A stretch of DNA of 64,000 nucleotides from Sphaerochaetaceae bacterium (lineage in GTDB: Bacteria > Spirochaetota > Spirochaetia > Sphaerochaetales > Sphaerochaetaceae). Shown here in pieces: positions 54,070 to 63,429 of the stretch (position 1 is its first letter; each line of letters opens with the position of its first letter). Below the pieces are notes generated by a model. The model had not been told where the DNA came from. It made no database searches and worked only from the letters and a program-made list of their open reading frames with translations. The DNA lies in assembly GCA_024405015.1 (NCBI GenBank), contig JAKSPE010000001.1, positions 124,001 to 188,000 of the forward strand, given 5' to 3'. Made by a program: the position numbers and the translations under genes.

Positions 54070-54124
54070 GATACTTTCACCCCTTTTGAGATGCCATTTA
54101 TCCACTCGAGTGGATACTAGCCCC
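54070..54124 (+). repeat. R2 repeat, copy b (55 bp) with perfect 18-nt palindrome
   Basis: Matches 29780-29834 at 45 of 55 positions. It contains TATCCACTC/GAGTGGATA (54099-54116, perfect palindrome). To the right, 54138-54155 reads back GGCAAAGTATCGAAAACC, the inverse of copy a's left flank, so the element is palindromic over about 85 bp. Lies between infA and the exonuclease gene. Confidence 0.72.
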
Positions 54125-54199
54125 CTATTTTGAGGGCAAAGTATCGAAAACCAGATTTCCGGTAAGTCAATTTCACCAGTATGCGCTGCTATTCTTCCT

Positions 54200-54772
54200 T
54201 TAACTGCAGATGCTCTTGAGCTCGATGCCTCGCGTCATGAGGAATTTGCGAAGATCCGCCAGTTCAAAGAGCTTTCCGTTGCAGGCACGTACGAAAACCT
54301 TGCCACAGTTGATGGCATCGTCCAACGCGTTATGGGCGTTGTAATCCAAGCCAAACTGCTCGCTTAAGGAGGTCAGAGCATGGCTTCGGAACTGTGGCCA
54401 TACTTTGCGGGAAATCTGAAGCGAGCATAGGAACTTGATGTCAGGAACCTCGATGTCAAAGTGCTTGAGAAGGCTTGTCATGACGCCCACATCAAATCGT
54501 GCATTGTGTGCGACAATGAAGTCATCGCCGATGAAGTACTCAATCTCAGGCCAGATGTAGGCAAAGTCCGGGGCATCGTAGACATCGCGCGGGCGAATGC
54601 CGTGGATCTCGATGTTCCTGGCATAGAAGTAGTCGTAACCTTTTGGAGGCTTGATCAGAGAGTAGAATGTGTCCACAACCTTGCCGTCTTCATCGAATCG
54701 GGCAAGGCCGACGGAGCATGCGCTCTGTGGCATCTGGTTTGCGGTCTCAAAATCTATGGTCACGAATGTCAT
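54200..54772 (-). CDS. DnaQ-like 3'-5' exonuclease
   Basis: 190 aa, DEDDh family (RNase T / epsilon-like). Seen: motif I TIDFETANQ (Asp, Glu), motif II VAHNARFDVGVMTS, motif III HNALDDAINC with the His-Asp pair. Stand-alone proofreading-type exonuclease; could act on DNA or RNA ends. It follows the TolC gene by 22 bp, so may be read with the efflux operon, and has only a weak ribosome-binding site. Notable because PolA here lacks proofreading. Confidence 0.87.
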   Translation of the reverse strand: MTFVTIDFETANQMPQSACSVGLARFDEDGKVVDTFYSLIKPPKGYDYFYARNIEIHGIRPRDVYDAPDFAYIWPEIEYFIGDDFIVAHNARFDVGVMTSLLKHFDIEVPDIKFLCSLQISRKVWPQFRSHALTSLSEQFGLDYNAHNALDDAINCGKVFVRACNGKLFELADLRKFLMTRGIELKSICS

Positions 54773-54794
54773 ATGCGGCTCTGCACACCCAAGC

Positions 54795-56168
54795 TTACTG
54801 ACGGTGCGCGTCTCCTTCCAGGTACAATAGTGTGTTTAGTGCGGTTGCAAGGCTGATTCTGGTCTGCAGAATCTGGATTTCGCAGTTGTTGCGCTCGAGC
54901 TGAACCTGCAGATAGTCTGACTCAGAGCCGTAACCAGTGTCAAGAAGCTTCTTCTTGACCTCAAGCTGGGAATCCAGCTGTGCCTCGAGAGCTGTCTGGT
55001 ACTCCATCTGAGCCATGCAGACGGCCATGTTCGTCCAGTTCTCATCGACAGTTGCACGGATCTTGGCTTTTGCGCTTTGGATGTCAACCTGCGCGGAGTT
55101 GACGTCATCGGCGGTTCGGTTGACGTTTCTGACAGCCTTTCCCCCATCGTAGAGGGTTGTCTTCATGGCAACGGTAATGGTGGCGCTCCAGTCATCCTTT
55201 CCATACCAGTCGGTTTCCACCAAAGGAAGGCGGCTTCCGCTGTAGTCAGCATTCACAACCAAGGCAAAATCAGGCTTCCAGTTTACAGAAGCACCTGCAA
55301 TGCCGTTGGAGAGCTTGGCAATCTCGCTCATCTTTGACAGAAGCTGGAAGTTGGTTCTGGCATCAGACAGGCACTTGGAAACAAGTGCTGCGTAGTCACT
55401 GGCAAGAAGGCCATCAAGGTTTGCTTCAAAGGAGGACTCGTCAAACACAATGTCAGTACTCTCTAGATCCGCAAGACCTGTAAGGTTTCTGATGTTGGTC
55501 ATCATGAGAAGAACTTGCTGGTCAATCTGGGACTTGGCGACATCAAGCTGACGTGCCTGGACCTTGACGCCAAGGGCATCGGTTGCAAGCATCATGCCAT
55601 TTGCATAGGCATCGTCGGCAAGCTGCACAAGGCGCGCTGTGATCTGAAGCTGGTCCTGAAGAAGGCTCTGGATCTGAAGCAGGAAATGAAGTGCCGCAAC
55701 TCTTGTGGAAAGTTCGGTCTCGGCCTGCTCAATGACATCCTCAAGCTGTAGCACCCTAGCCTCATAGATGGCCTGGTAGATCTGCACTGCCATGGAAAGC
55801 TTACCCCATGTGAAAATCGGCTGAGTCAACTGCAGGGAGAACTGGTAGTACATGCTCTCCTGGCCGCCAAAGACAGTGATGTAGTCGTTGTTCGTACCAA
55901 GAAGGCCTGAGTTCACATAATCGCCAAGATTGATGCGAATCGGGTCAATCGGATTGGCGATGTAACTTCCGGTGACAGTGAAATCGATGGTTGGTGTGTA
56001 GCCGGCCTTGGCATCCTTGACATCCAATAGTGCCTTGGAGACCTCTGCCCTAGCCTTTTTGATGTCCGGGTTGTTGGACAGCAAGGCTTCATGGAGATCT
56101 GACTGGGTCACTGCAAAGGCAGGGAAAACCAGAAGAGTCAGCAAAAGAAAAATCAGAAATCTCTTCAT
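54795..56168 (-). CDS. TolC-family outer-membrane efflux protein
   Basis: Outer-membrane exit duct for the RND pump. 457 aa. Seen: signal peptide MKRFLIFLLLTLLVFPAFA, then paired long amphipathic helices with the duplicated OEP pattern (LHEALLSNNPDIKKARAEVSKALLDVKDAKAGYTP and a second half around LVSKCLSDARTNFQLL). The ATG at 56168 begins the signal peptide; longer frames are rejected. Four bp after the lipoprotein stop. Confidence 0.88.
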   Translation of the reverse strand: MKRFLIFLLLTLLVFPAFAVTQSDLHEALLSNNPDIKKARAEVSKALLDVKDAKAGYTPTIDFTVTGSYIANPIDPIRINLGDYVNSGLLGTNNDYITVFGGQESMYYQFSLQLTQPIFTWGKLSMAVQIYQAIYEARVLQLEDVIEQAETELSTRVAALHFLLQIQSLLQDQLQITARLVQLADDAYANGMMLATDALGVKVQARQLDVAKSQIDQQVLLMMTNIRNLTGLADLESTDIVFDESSFEANLDGLLASDYAALVSKCLSDARTNFQLLSKMSEIAKLSNGIAGASVNWKPDFALVVNADYSGSRLPLVETDWYGKDDWSATITVAMKTTLYDGGKAVRNVNRTADDVNSAQVDIQSAKAKIRATVDENWTNMAVCMAQMEYQTALEAQLDSQLEVKKKLLDTGYGSESDYLQVQLERNNCEIQILQTRISLATALNTLLYLEGDAHRQ

Positions 56169-56172
56169 TCGC

Positions 56173-57351
56173 TTACACCAAATCAATGTGTCCGAGGTTT
56201 TCACTTGTCATGCGAGACTGTGTGAACTCATAGTACTTGTCTCCGCCAGAGGTCTCAAAGACTAGGCGAAGCTTCACAGAGATCATCTTGCCGTTATCGG
56301 TGATTGCAAGGTCTGGATAGTCGTCCGTATTCACGTTGATGGTGTAGCTGTCGCTGTAGCCGACGCCGGAGAAGTGTCCATGGGTGTAATAGAGATTGTC
56401 TCCGACAGTGATGGCAGTAGAATAGGTTCTGTGGCCAGCGGTGACAGTCGGCTCAAAGGCATGATACTGGCCGTCTGTTCCATAGTACTCGACGTGGACA
56501 GGAATGTTGTCGATATCAGTCACATACACACTGGAATGGTCTGTGACGCTTCCGTCGATGTTTCCGCTGTAGGCAGGCAGGATGAACTCATAGTTCTTCA
56601 TGTAAAGGGATACGTTCAGAATTCCCTTCTGGACATCGTGTTCAACGACCTGGGAAACCAAAGTACCCTCGGAATCGGTCATCTTCCATCGGGAGCCGTC
56701 GTTTGCAAGCTTGAAAGTGACATCGACATCGGTTCCCTTCTCAAAGGAGATGACAAAACTCTGGGTTCCGGTCATGACACGGGTGTCAGACTCGGTATTG
56801 CCCTCAACTTCGCATGTCAGAGCGCTGGCTACGGTCAGGACCTTACCGGTCGAGACATCGTAGACGGTGACGTTGATGGTGGCATAGTCCTTGTTGCTCT
56901 CAAGCTCCTTGTAGACGTTGCTGGCATTGGTGCTGCCGCTGATGATGGTGGCATCGGCCTTATCCGGGTAGTAATTCTTGTTGTAGAAGATCAGATACAG
57001 CTTATCTACATCAGCAGTCTTGCCGAAGTCCGATTTCTTGGTCTCCCAAACGATCTTGTTCACGGTGAAGTCACCGTTTGCGTTTGTGGTTGTAGAGGCT
57101 ACGTAGCCTGCACCTTCGCTTGGACGTGTAATCTGACCTGCCTGGAACTTGGCAAAGTCAGCATCGCGGAGGCTTTTGCTTGTATATGCGAAGACGTTGA
57201 CGTTTCCAACGCCAACTGTTGATGTGCCGTCTGTTGTGACGACTCTTCCGCTAATTCCCGCCTCAAAAACGACGGAACAACTTGTTACCATAAGCAGAAT
57301 CAGCATAACTGCTGAAACCAGAATTCCATTTCCAAAAACCTTTCTATCCAT
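56173..57351 (-). CDS. Lipoprotein of unknown function within the RND operon
   Basis: 392 aa. Seen: a lipoprotein signal (LMLILLMVTSC-like, lipobox Cys at about 25), a carboxypeptidase-regulatory-like beta domain at the start (GISGRVVTTDGTSTVGVGNVNVFAY...NGDFTVNKI), then a beta-rich body with no known motif. Overlaps the RND gene by 8 nt and precedes TolC by 4 bp, so it is an integral part of the operon. Such operons do not normally include a protein like this; a periplasmic or surface accessory is possible. Confidence 0.75.
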   Translation of the reverse strand: MDRKVFGNGILVSAVMLILLMVTSCSVVFEAGISGRVVTTDGTSTVGVGNVNVFAYTSKSLRDADFAKFQAGQITRPSEGAGYVASTTTNANGDFTVNKIVWETKKSDFGKTADVDKLYLIFYNKNYYPDKADATIISGSTNASNVYKELESNKDYATINVTVYDVSTGKVLTVASALTCEVEGNTESDTRVMTGTQSFVISFEKGTDVDVTFKLANDGSRWKMTDSEGTLVSQVVEHDVQKGILNVSLYMKNYEFILPAYSGNIDGSVTDHSSVYVTDIDNIPVHVEYYGTDGQYHAFEPTVTAGHRTYSTAITVGDNLYYTHGHFSGVGYSDSYTINVNTDDYPDLAITDNGKMISVKLRLVFETSGGDKYYEFTQSRMTSENLGHIDLV

Positions 57352-60300
57352 TTGAACGCTCCATTCTCTTTGCTTTCTTTCTGATGGCTCTCATCTCTCC
57401 CATGTAGTAGATGACAGGGACGATGAACAGCGTGATAAGTGTTGAGGTCAGAAGACCTCCTGCGATTGCCTGACCGACTGAGGCATACAGCTCAGAACCC
57501 TCTCCGATGGCAAGTGCCATAGGAATAACACCAACAACCGTGGTCAGGGTGGTGATCAGAATCGGTCGGAGTCGTGACGATCCGCCTTTGACGATACTCA
57601 GAGCAAGAATCTTCTCCTCGGAGTAGCGATCCAGGAACTGATCGCGTCCGCTTTCCTGCGTGTAACCGCTTCCCGGCATATCAATGAGATCCTCGTCGAC
57701 AGCAAGGATTCTTGCGGCCCTCATGCGGTCGCGAAGCTGGTTGATGTAGTCGATGAGGATGATGGCATTGTTGACAACCGTTCCCGCAAGGGCCACAAGG
57801 GCAACAACGCTCATGAGAGTGATCGAGGAACCGAACACCAGAAGAACGATAATGACACCGATGAGGCAGAACGGGACACTGACCATGACAATCAGCGGCT
57901 GGCGGAACCTCTCAAACTGGATGACCATGACGGTATACAGCAGGAAGATGGCTATCACGACCGCCGCAATGACGTTTCCGATACTGTCCTCGATAAGACC
58001 GATGATTCCACTTGATTTGGTATCGATTCCCTCAGCAAGCGGATGTTCGGCAATGTAGTTTGCCATACGGGAGGCAACACCTGAGGCATCTTCGCTCACC
58101 AAAGTGGCTCCGACGGATACGGACAAGGCTCTGTCGGTGTGGCTGATGCCAGAGACGGTACTTGAGATTCCCAACTCTCCCAGTTCCTCAAAGGTGACAA
58201 CCGTACCTGCGGCTGTGGAGATTGGAATCTGGCCAAGACTTGAGACATCGATGTAGCCGTCTGTGACATCACTGCAAAGGTGGATGGTGTTACGGTCGCC
58301 ATCACCGATTGTGACGTTTCCGGTATCCACTCCATTGAAGATGATGGCAGAGACCATACCGGCTTCGTAGCTGGTAACGCCCAGGGAGTTGAGTTTGGTC
58401 TGGTCCATATCGATAGACAGCATCAGCTCATCGAAGTCGGTACTGATGCTGGTAGTTGTGACATCCGGGTCGCTGGCCAGGAAGGTTCTGAGCCTTTCAC
58501 CCTCTTCGTACAGAAGTCTCAGATCGGTTCCGACCAGTGTTAACTTGTAGCCGCCACCGCCTGAGATGTAGGAGACAAGCTTATCAAAACCGCCGTTGGT
58601 GGCTGTGACAAAGCAATCTGGAATCTGTGAAGACAGGTTGTACTGTGCCTGGTTGATCAGGGTGTGGACATCACGGCGCTCGCCTGCGGCAAGCTTTACG
58701 TAGATGTATGCATGGTTCGACTTATCTGAAGCACCCATGGCATCGCTCATTCCAACAAACACGGCGATACCTTCGGCCTCAGGAATATCTTCTTTGAGAA
58801 GCTCTGCAGCAAGCAGTGTCTTGGCTTTTGTCGCCTCAAGGTCGTAGCCTCTTGGGAACTCCAGGTTCACGTAGAACTCACCAGTATCAACCGATGGGAT
58901 GAAGCTGTAACCGAGGTTTGCGACAAGGACAAAGGACATCAGAAGCAGTGCAATCGGCAGGAAAATGACATAGCGTCTTCGCACAAGGCTCCATCGAAGC
59001 GCACTACGGTAGGCACCTTCCAGCTTCTCCACACCCTTCATGAAAAGCGTCTTGCGAGGCATCTTTGGGTTGTTTGCCATCAGAACCTTGGCAAGGAACG
59101 GAACAACGACGACCGAGACGATCAGAGATGCTGCGATACAAAGCACCAGAACCAGGGCAAAGCCGTTGAGGATCATACCGACCATACCGTTGAGGAAGAT
59201 GATCGGGATGAAAACGACCATGGTGGTCATGGCCGATGCAATGATGGAGGAACCGACCTCATCGGCACCCAGAAGAATGGCATCCTCCGGCTTGTATTTC
59301 GGGTTTCCCAAATAGCGGGAAATCTGCTCCAGCATAACGGTGGAGGCATCAACAACCATACCAAGGGCAACGACGAAGCTTGCAGTGGTCATGAGGTTGA
59401 TGGTCTGGCCTGTCAGCTTCATGGCAATGAAGGTGAACAGGAAAGACAGCGGAATCGAGGAGCCGATGACCAAGGTTGCCCGTGGATTGTTCAAGAACAG
59501 GAAAATGACAATGACAGCAATGATGATACCGGTGACACCGGAGCTCAGAACATTGGACAGGGACTCGCGGATGCTCTTGGAGTCATCGGAGAAGATCTTG
59601 TAGGTCAGAGCGCCGTCGGTATCTTCCTCAAGGCGGTCCAGAATCTCCTTGACGGAACGGTTGATTTCAACCGTGTTTGCACCTGCCCTCTTTGTGACGG
59701 AGACCATGACCAGGTTGCTACCTTCGGAAATGACATAGGTAGAGGCCTCTGGATAGGCACAGGAAATGTCCGCAACGTCCTTGAGCGTCACTATGACACC
59801 ATCACCACCCATTCCGACAGGAAGATCCTCCAGTTCCTGAAGGCTTCCGACGGTTCCGTTGTACTTGGCGTTGATGGTATGGCTCTGGTAATCGGCCTGT
59901 CCAAGAGGGATTGTGAAGTTTGAGTAATTGAGGACCTGGTAGACGGCAAGAACACTGATGCCCTTGCTGGCCACATCGTCCATGCGAAGCTTTACGCTGA
60001 TCTGAGGCTCGACATCACCAAAGAGTTCCACCTGGGCAACACCGTCGATTCGGGTAAGCTTCGGTTTCAGGGTATCGGCGATGTACTGGGTGATTCGGGA
60101 AGTGTCCTCGCCTCCCATGACAGCGAACTGCATGACAGGAAGCATGGTGGCGCCACCGACCAAGGCATATGGCTTGTTAGCGCTTTCCGGAAGTCTGGAT
60201 TCCAGCTGCTGCAGGCGGAATCGAAGTTCGGTCAGCTGCTCATAGACATCAATGCCATCGCGATAGTTGATGGTGATCCAGCTGAGGGAGTTCTGGCTCT

Positions 60301-60547
60301 GGCTGGACATGCTCTTGAAGTTCGGAAGCGTAACAAGCTCATCTTCCAGTATTTTCGTGATGTCGTTCTCAACGTCCTCTGCAGAAGCGCCTGGGTAGAT
60401 GGTAAGGACCTCGACCTCCGGCATGGAGATATCCGGAATGAACTCCATGCTAAGGCCCACAAGGCAATACACACCAAAGGCAACCAGTGCAATGAGAAGC
60501 ATTGCGATGACGACAGGATGCTTTACAGCATAGTGGGATACTCTCAT
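57344..60547 (-). CDS. RND-family efflux transporter, AcrB/MexB type
   Basis: Proton-driven inner-membrane pump. 1067 aa, twelve membrane helices and two large periplasmic loops. Seen: VSHYAVKHPVVIAMLLIAL start, NLMTTASFVVALGMVVDASTVMLEQI in TM4, and a C-terminal half with VMVSVPFCLIGVIIVLL and NAIILIDYINQ. In TM4 the usual Asp-Asp proton relay reads Asp-Ala. Overlaps the fusion-protein gene by 4 nt (ATGA). Substrates unknown. Confidence 0.93.
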   Translation of the reverse strand: MRVSHYAVKHPVVIAMLLIALVAFGVYCLVGLSMEFIPDISMPEVEVLTIYPGASAEDVENDITKILEDELVTLPNFKSMSSQSQNSLSWITINYRDGIDVYEQLTELRFRLQQLESRLPESANKPYALVGGATMLPVMQFAVMGGEDTSRITQYIADTLKPKLTRIDGVAQVELFGDVEPQISVKLRMDDVASKGISVLAVYQVLNYSNFTIPLGQADYQSHTINAKYNGTVGSLQELEDLPVGMGGDGVIVTLKDVADISCAYPEASTYVISEGSNLVMVSVTKRAGANTVEINRSVKEILDRLEEDTDGALTYKIFSDDSKSIRESLSNVLSSGVTGIIIAVIVIFLFLNNPRATLVIGSSIPLSFLFTFIAMKLTGQTINLMTTASFVVALGMVVDASTVMLEQISRYLGNPKYKPEDAILLGADEVGSSIIASAMTTMVVFIPIIFLNGMVGMILNGFALVLVLCIAASLIVSVVVVPFLAKVLMANNPKMPRKTLFMKGVEKLEGAYRSALRWSLVRRRYVIFLPIALLLMSFVLVANLGYSFIPSVDTGEFYVNLEFPRGYDLEATKAKTLLAAELLKEDIPEAEGIAVFVGMSDAMGASDKSNHAYIYVKLAAGERRDVHTLINQAQYNLSSQIPDCFVTATNGGFDKLVSYISGGGGYKLTLVGTDLRLLYEEGERLRTFLASDPDVTTTSISTDFDELMLSIDMDQTKLNSLGVTSYEAGMVSAIIFNGVDTGNVTIGDGDRNTIHLCSDVTDGYIDVSSLGQIPISTAAGTVVTFEELGELGISSTVSGISHTDRALSVSVGATLVSEDASGVASRMANYIAEHPLAEGIDTKSSGIIGLIEDSIGNVIAAVVIAIFLLYTVMVIQFERFRQPLIVMVSVPFCLIGVIIVLLVFGSSITLMSVVALVALAGTVVNNAIILIDYINQLRDRMRAARILAVDEDLIDMPGSGYTQESGRDQFLDRYSEEKILALSIVKGGSSRLRPILITTLTTVVGVIPMALAIGEGSELYASVGQAIAGGLLTSTLITLFIVPVIYYMGEMRAIRKKAKRMERSNG

Positions 60548-61590
60548 ATGGCGTTGACCCTCTGTCCGCCAAGGACGGTACCCTGGCCATCGACGATAAA
60601 GAGCGTATCAGCCCACTTCTCGTCAATGACGATTCTTGTGTTATCCGCTGCAATCACGTCGAGTTTGACGTATTCAGCACATTGGGTCTCTGGATTGTAG
60701 TAATAGGCAGAGCCATCGGTGTTACGGGTTTTCTGGTCAAGGACCAAGGCATTCTCATAGGTGTTGTAGACAAGGCTGACCTTCACGTACATGCCAGGAC
60801 GGAACAGAGACACATCACCATCTAGGCGCAGTGTCACCTGGAAAGTCTTGGACTCCGGAGATACATAAGGGGCAATGGTATCCACAACAGCGGAAGTCTG
60901 GGCGCCGTCACGGGAGACGGTTGCCTTCATGCTCTGTCCGTTTGCGACAAAGAGATTGAAATATCGCTCCGGAACGTTGAGTGTGATCTTGAGCTTTTCC
61001 AGATCGGCGATGACATACAAGAAGTCCGAAGAGGTTCCAATGGAGCCTTCTGCACTGTTTGACATCAGAACGGTTCCGGAAACAGGAGCTGTGACGGTAG
61101 CATAGCCGACCTGTACGTTGGCAAGGTCATACTGGGCCTTGTAGGCATCCAGCTGGGCCTTGGCCTCATCGTAGTTCTGCTTTGTGGCAGCGCCTGCCTC
61201 ATAGAGATTTGACACTCTCTGGAAGGTAGCCTCAGCAGCAAGATACACAGCTTCGGCCTGCTTTGCGGTAAGCTCATAAGGCTTGCTGTCAATCTGGGCA
61301 AGGACATCGCCTTCGCTTACAAAATCGCCGGCTTTTGCATAGTAGCCTGTGATGGTACCCGAGACGAATGGGACAACAGGAATCATGGCCTGTGCCTCAA
61401 TGTAGCCATTGAGCTCAAGACTCTCCTCTATGGTTGCGCGATAAGGAAGTGCAACCTTGACGGCAGAGACAGGGTTCTCATAGACCTCCTGCTCTCTGTT
61501 GAGAATGAATTTCCAAATCAGGAACATTCCGACGGCGAGAACCAACAACGTGATGATCCACCTCAGAAAACCGAAACCTTTCCTAGCCAT
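60544..61590 (-). CDS. RND efflux periplasmic adaptor (membrane fusion protein)
   Basis: 348 aa, HlyD/AcrA family. Seen: an N-terminal membrane helix without lipobox (RWIITLLVLAVGMFLIWKF), lipoyl half-motifs GTITGYYAKAGDFVSEGDVLAQID and TAPVSGTVLMSNSAEGS, a helical hairpin between them, then a beta-barrel domain. The ATG at 61590 has AAGGAG 5 nt upstream; GTG at 61596 is less likely. Nine bp after tetR. Confidence 0.91.
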   Translation of the reverse strand: MARKGFGFLRWIITLLVLAVGMFLIWKFILNREQEVYENPVSAVKVALPYRATIEESLELNGYIEAQAMIPVVPFVSGTITGYYAKAGDFVSEGDVLAQIDSKPYELTAKQAEAVYLAAEATFQRVSNLYEAGAATKQNYDEAKAQLDAYKAQYDLANVQVGYATVTAPVSGTVLMSNSAEGSIGTSSDFLYVIADLEKLKITLNVPERYFNLFVANGQSMKATVSRDGAQTSAVVDTIAPYVSPESKTFQVTLRLDGDVSLFRPGMYVKVSLVYNTYENALVLDQKTRNTDGSAYYYNPETQCAEYVKLDVIAADNTRIVIDEKWADTLFIVDGQGTVLGGQRVNAI

Positions 61591-61599
61591 GCCCACTCC

Positions 61600-62190
61600 T
61601 TAACCGTTATTTGCTGCCTGCCACTTGATGATGGCAGGACAGATGCCTTCGAAAATCAGAAAATTCAGACAGATCGCCATCTTGTCGGCAGCCAGCCTTC
61701 CCCCATCATTGACCCAGACCTGCAAGGCGGACATGACGCCACCGATGAGAAAGGCGTTTAGCATATCCATGTCATCCTTGTCGAAGGATGGAATCGCATC
61801 CTTCCAGATTCTGGAGCATTTCTCATCCACAAGGTCCTTCATGCGCTCGACAAACGCGTAATCGCCATTCGCGCTCAACAGGATGCTGCAAAGATCCATG
61901 TTGTCCGAAAGGCATTTGAGAAGAATATTGAGAAAATCCCTTGATTTATGTTCTAGCGCATCCATGGCAACCGCGAAATCGAGAAGGAACTTGTCCTCCA
62001 TCTCCTTTACCATGGAATAGACATCCTGGTAGTGGAAATAGAAAGTTCCACGATTGACATCCACCTTCTCGGTCAGTTCCTTGATGGAAACCTGGTTGAG
62101 AGGCTTTGTCTTGAGGATCTCAAGAAGACCCTCACTCAGTTTTTTCTTTGTGTTGCGGACGCTTCTGTTGTTTTCACCACTGGTGTTCAT
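61600..62190 (-). CDS. TetR-family transcriptional regulator
   Basis: 196 aa. Seen: an N-terminal helix-turn-helix (about 15-60, with VSIKELTEKVDVNRGTFYFHYQDVYSMV, the YxHF-like Y-HY end) and a ligand domain of helices. First gene of the efflux operon, with a palindromic operator over its promoter, so auto-repression is likely. GGAGG precedes the ATG. Ligand unknown, presumably a pump substrate. Confidence 0.92.
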   Translation of the reverse strand: MNTSGENNRSVRNTKKKLSEGLLEILKTKPLNQVSIKELTEKVDVNRGTFYFHYQDVYSMVKEMEDKFLLDFAVAMDALEHKSRDFLNILLKCLSDNMDLCSILLSANGDYAFVERMKDLVDEKCSRIWKDAIPSFDKDDMDMLNAFLIGGVMSALQVWVNDGGRLAADKMAICLNFLIFEGICPAIIKWQAANNG

Positions 62191-62223
62191 CAGGCCTCCT
62201 AGCTCATTACATACCGAAAGACA

Positions 62224-62265
62224 ACTATAATGAACACGATTCTAATTTTCAACACGTGTTGAAAA
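62224..62265 (-). promoter_or_regulatory. tetR-efflux operon promoter and operator
   Basis: Minus strand: -35 TTGAAA (62252-62247), 17-nt spacer, -10 TATAGT (62229-62224). A perfect 20-nt palindrome centred on AACACGTGTT (62246-62265) overlaps the -35. This is a standard TetR-type auto-repression layout; regulator-site pairing is inferred. Confidence 0.78.
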
Positions 62266-62307
62266 AATAATCAATGCATTTTTAATACAGAGATGATACG
62301 AACCCAA

Positions 62308-62555
62308 CCCTTAGTTCCTTTAGGTCGACCGGTACGAAGGTGCGTAGGTCCGTCTTTTCTTTTTCAATTGATTACAACATAAAGATTTACATATAGGTCA
62401 TTAGGTGCGTCGGCATGTAGGTCTGTCTTCTTCGGACACACCTCACAACCTACACACCTACAACACCTTTTTGCAATTACTTACACACACATATTTTACA
62501 TCGTAAAGATACACACCTACAGACCTGCAAACCGGTTGGCCTCTGAACCTAAGGG
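62308..62555. repeat. Long imperfect palindromic intergenic element
   Basis: Outer arms 62308-62350 and 62511-62555 are inverted (CCCTTAG...ACCGGT...GTAGGT on one side, the complement on the other). GTAGGT occurs at the left (62343, 62417) and ACCTAC at the right (three times). The centre, AGGTCTGTC / GGACACACCT, closes a hairpin. It fills most of the 423-bp gap between tetR and yqeB; no ORF is evident. Confidence 0.6.
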
Positions 62556-62613
62556 CTCGACAATCCTGAACCATTTCAAAAGAATGATAGCTTTTGGTAG
62601 GATTTTCAGGCAA

Positions 62614-63429
62614 TCAATGCTGGGACAGATAGTGCATCACAGCCTCGAGAACCGAGCCGGAAATGGCCCTGGCTTTGTCGGAGCATGTCAGATACTCAGC
62701 CTGCTCCCCTCTTGGGTCAATATCAGCGATCTTGAAGTGTTCTGGAACAGAAAGGCCGTCATGCAGAAGACCTCGTACCATGCCATCGATTGTTGCCAAA
62801 ACAGGGGTTTCTCCAACTTTGGCAATCACATCACCCTTTTTTACGATATCACCGATATGGCAACAGCCCGTGAACACACCTTCGCATGGAGCATGGATGA
62901 CACGCTCGACGGTGTAGCCACCGATGTTGCCAGGAATTCCGGTATTGGCCTTGGCTGGGCCTTCGTAGATGAGTTTGGCAAGTTTATGGCCACGGGAGGT
63001 CTCAATGACGACATCCACGTCATCCCCAGCACAGAATCCAGGCCCTAGTGCAACGGTCAGTGGAGCCATAGCTCTGTTTGTCCCGAGGTTTCTCTTGGCA
63101 ATGATGGCATCCACCACAACCGTCGGTTTCAGAAGTTCGATGGTCCTGCCTTCTGGGTCAACGACCACAGGGACCATGCCATCTTCCAGGGTCTTGTGGA
63201 TATCCTCGATGGCAGTGAGTTTTCCTGTGACACCTTCAATGGTGACGCTTCCGTCGAACATTGCCTGAGCAAAGGACACGGTTCTTCGGATGACGGTCGG
63301 CTGGGCAATATCAAGATTCACAACCTTGAAACCGGACTTGAACAGTCGTATGACGGTTGCTGTTGCCAGGTCCCCTGCTCCTCTTACGATGATGAGATTG
63401 TCAAAAATGCTATCACTGGATCTTGTCAT
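62614..63429 (-). CDS. yqeB: Selenium-dependent molybdenum hydroxylase system protein YqeB
   Basis: 271 aa. Family members accompany selenium-dependent molybdenum hydroxylases and are used as markers of the labile selenium-cofactor trait; reaction unknown. Seen: Rossmann-like IIVRGAGDLATATVIRLFKSGFKVV, IAQPTVIRRTVSFAQAM, and DGMVRGLLHDG. ATG at 63429 with AAGGAG upstream, overlapping the yqeC end by 17 nt, so they are one operon. Confidence 0.9.
   Translation of the reverse strand: MTRSSDSIFDNLIIVRGAGDLATATVIRLFKSGFKVVNLDIAQPTVIRRTVSFAQAMFDGSVTIEGVTGKLTAIEDIHKTLEDGMVPVVVDPEGRTIELLKPTVVVDAIIAKRNLGTNRAMAPLTVALGPGFCAGDDVDVVIETSRGHKLAKLIYEGPAKANTGIPGNIGGYTVERVIHAPCEGVFTGCCHIGDIVKKGDVIAKVGETPVLATIDGMVRGLLHDGLSVPEHFKIADIDPRGEQAEYLTCSDKARAISGSVLEAVMHYLSQH

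Noticed and set aside
62308-62555. CRISPR array
   Set aside because: The repeats are short, irregularly spaced and in opposite orientations; there are no cas genes.
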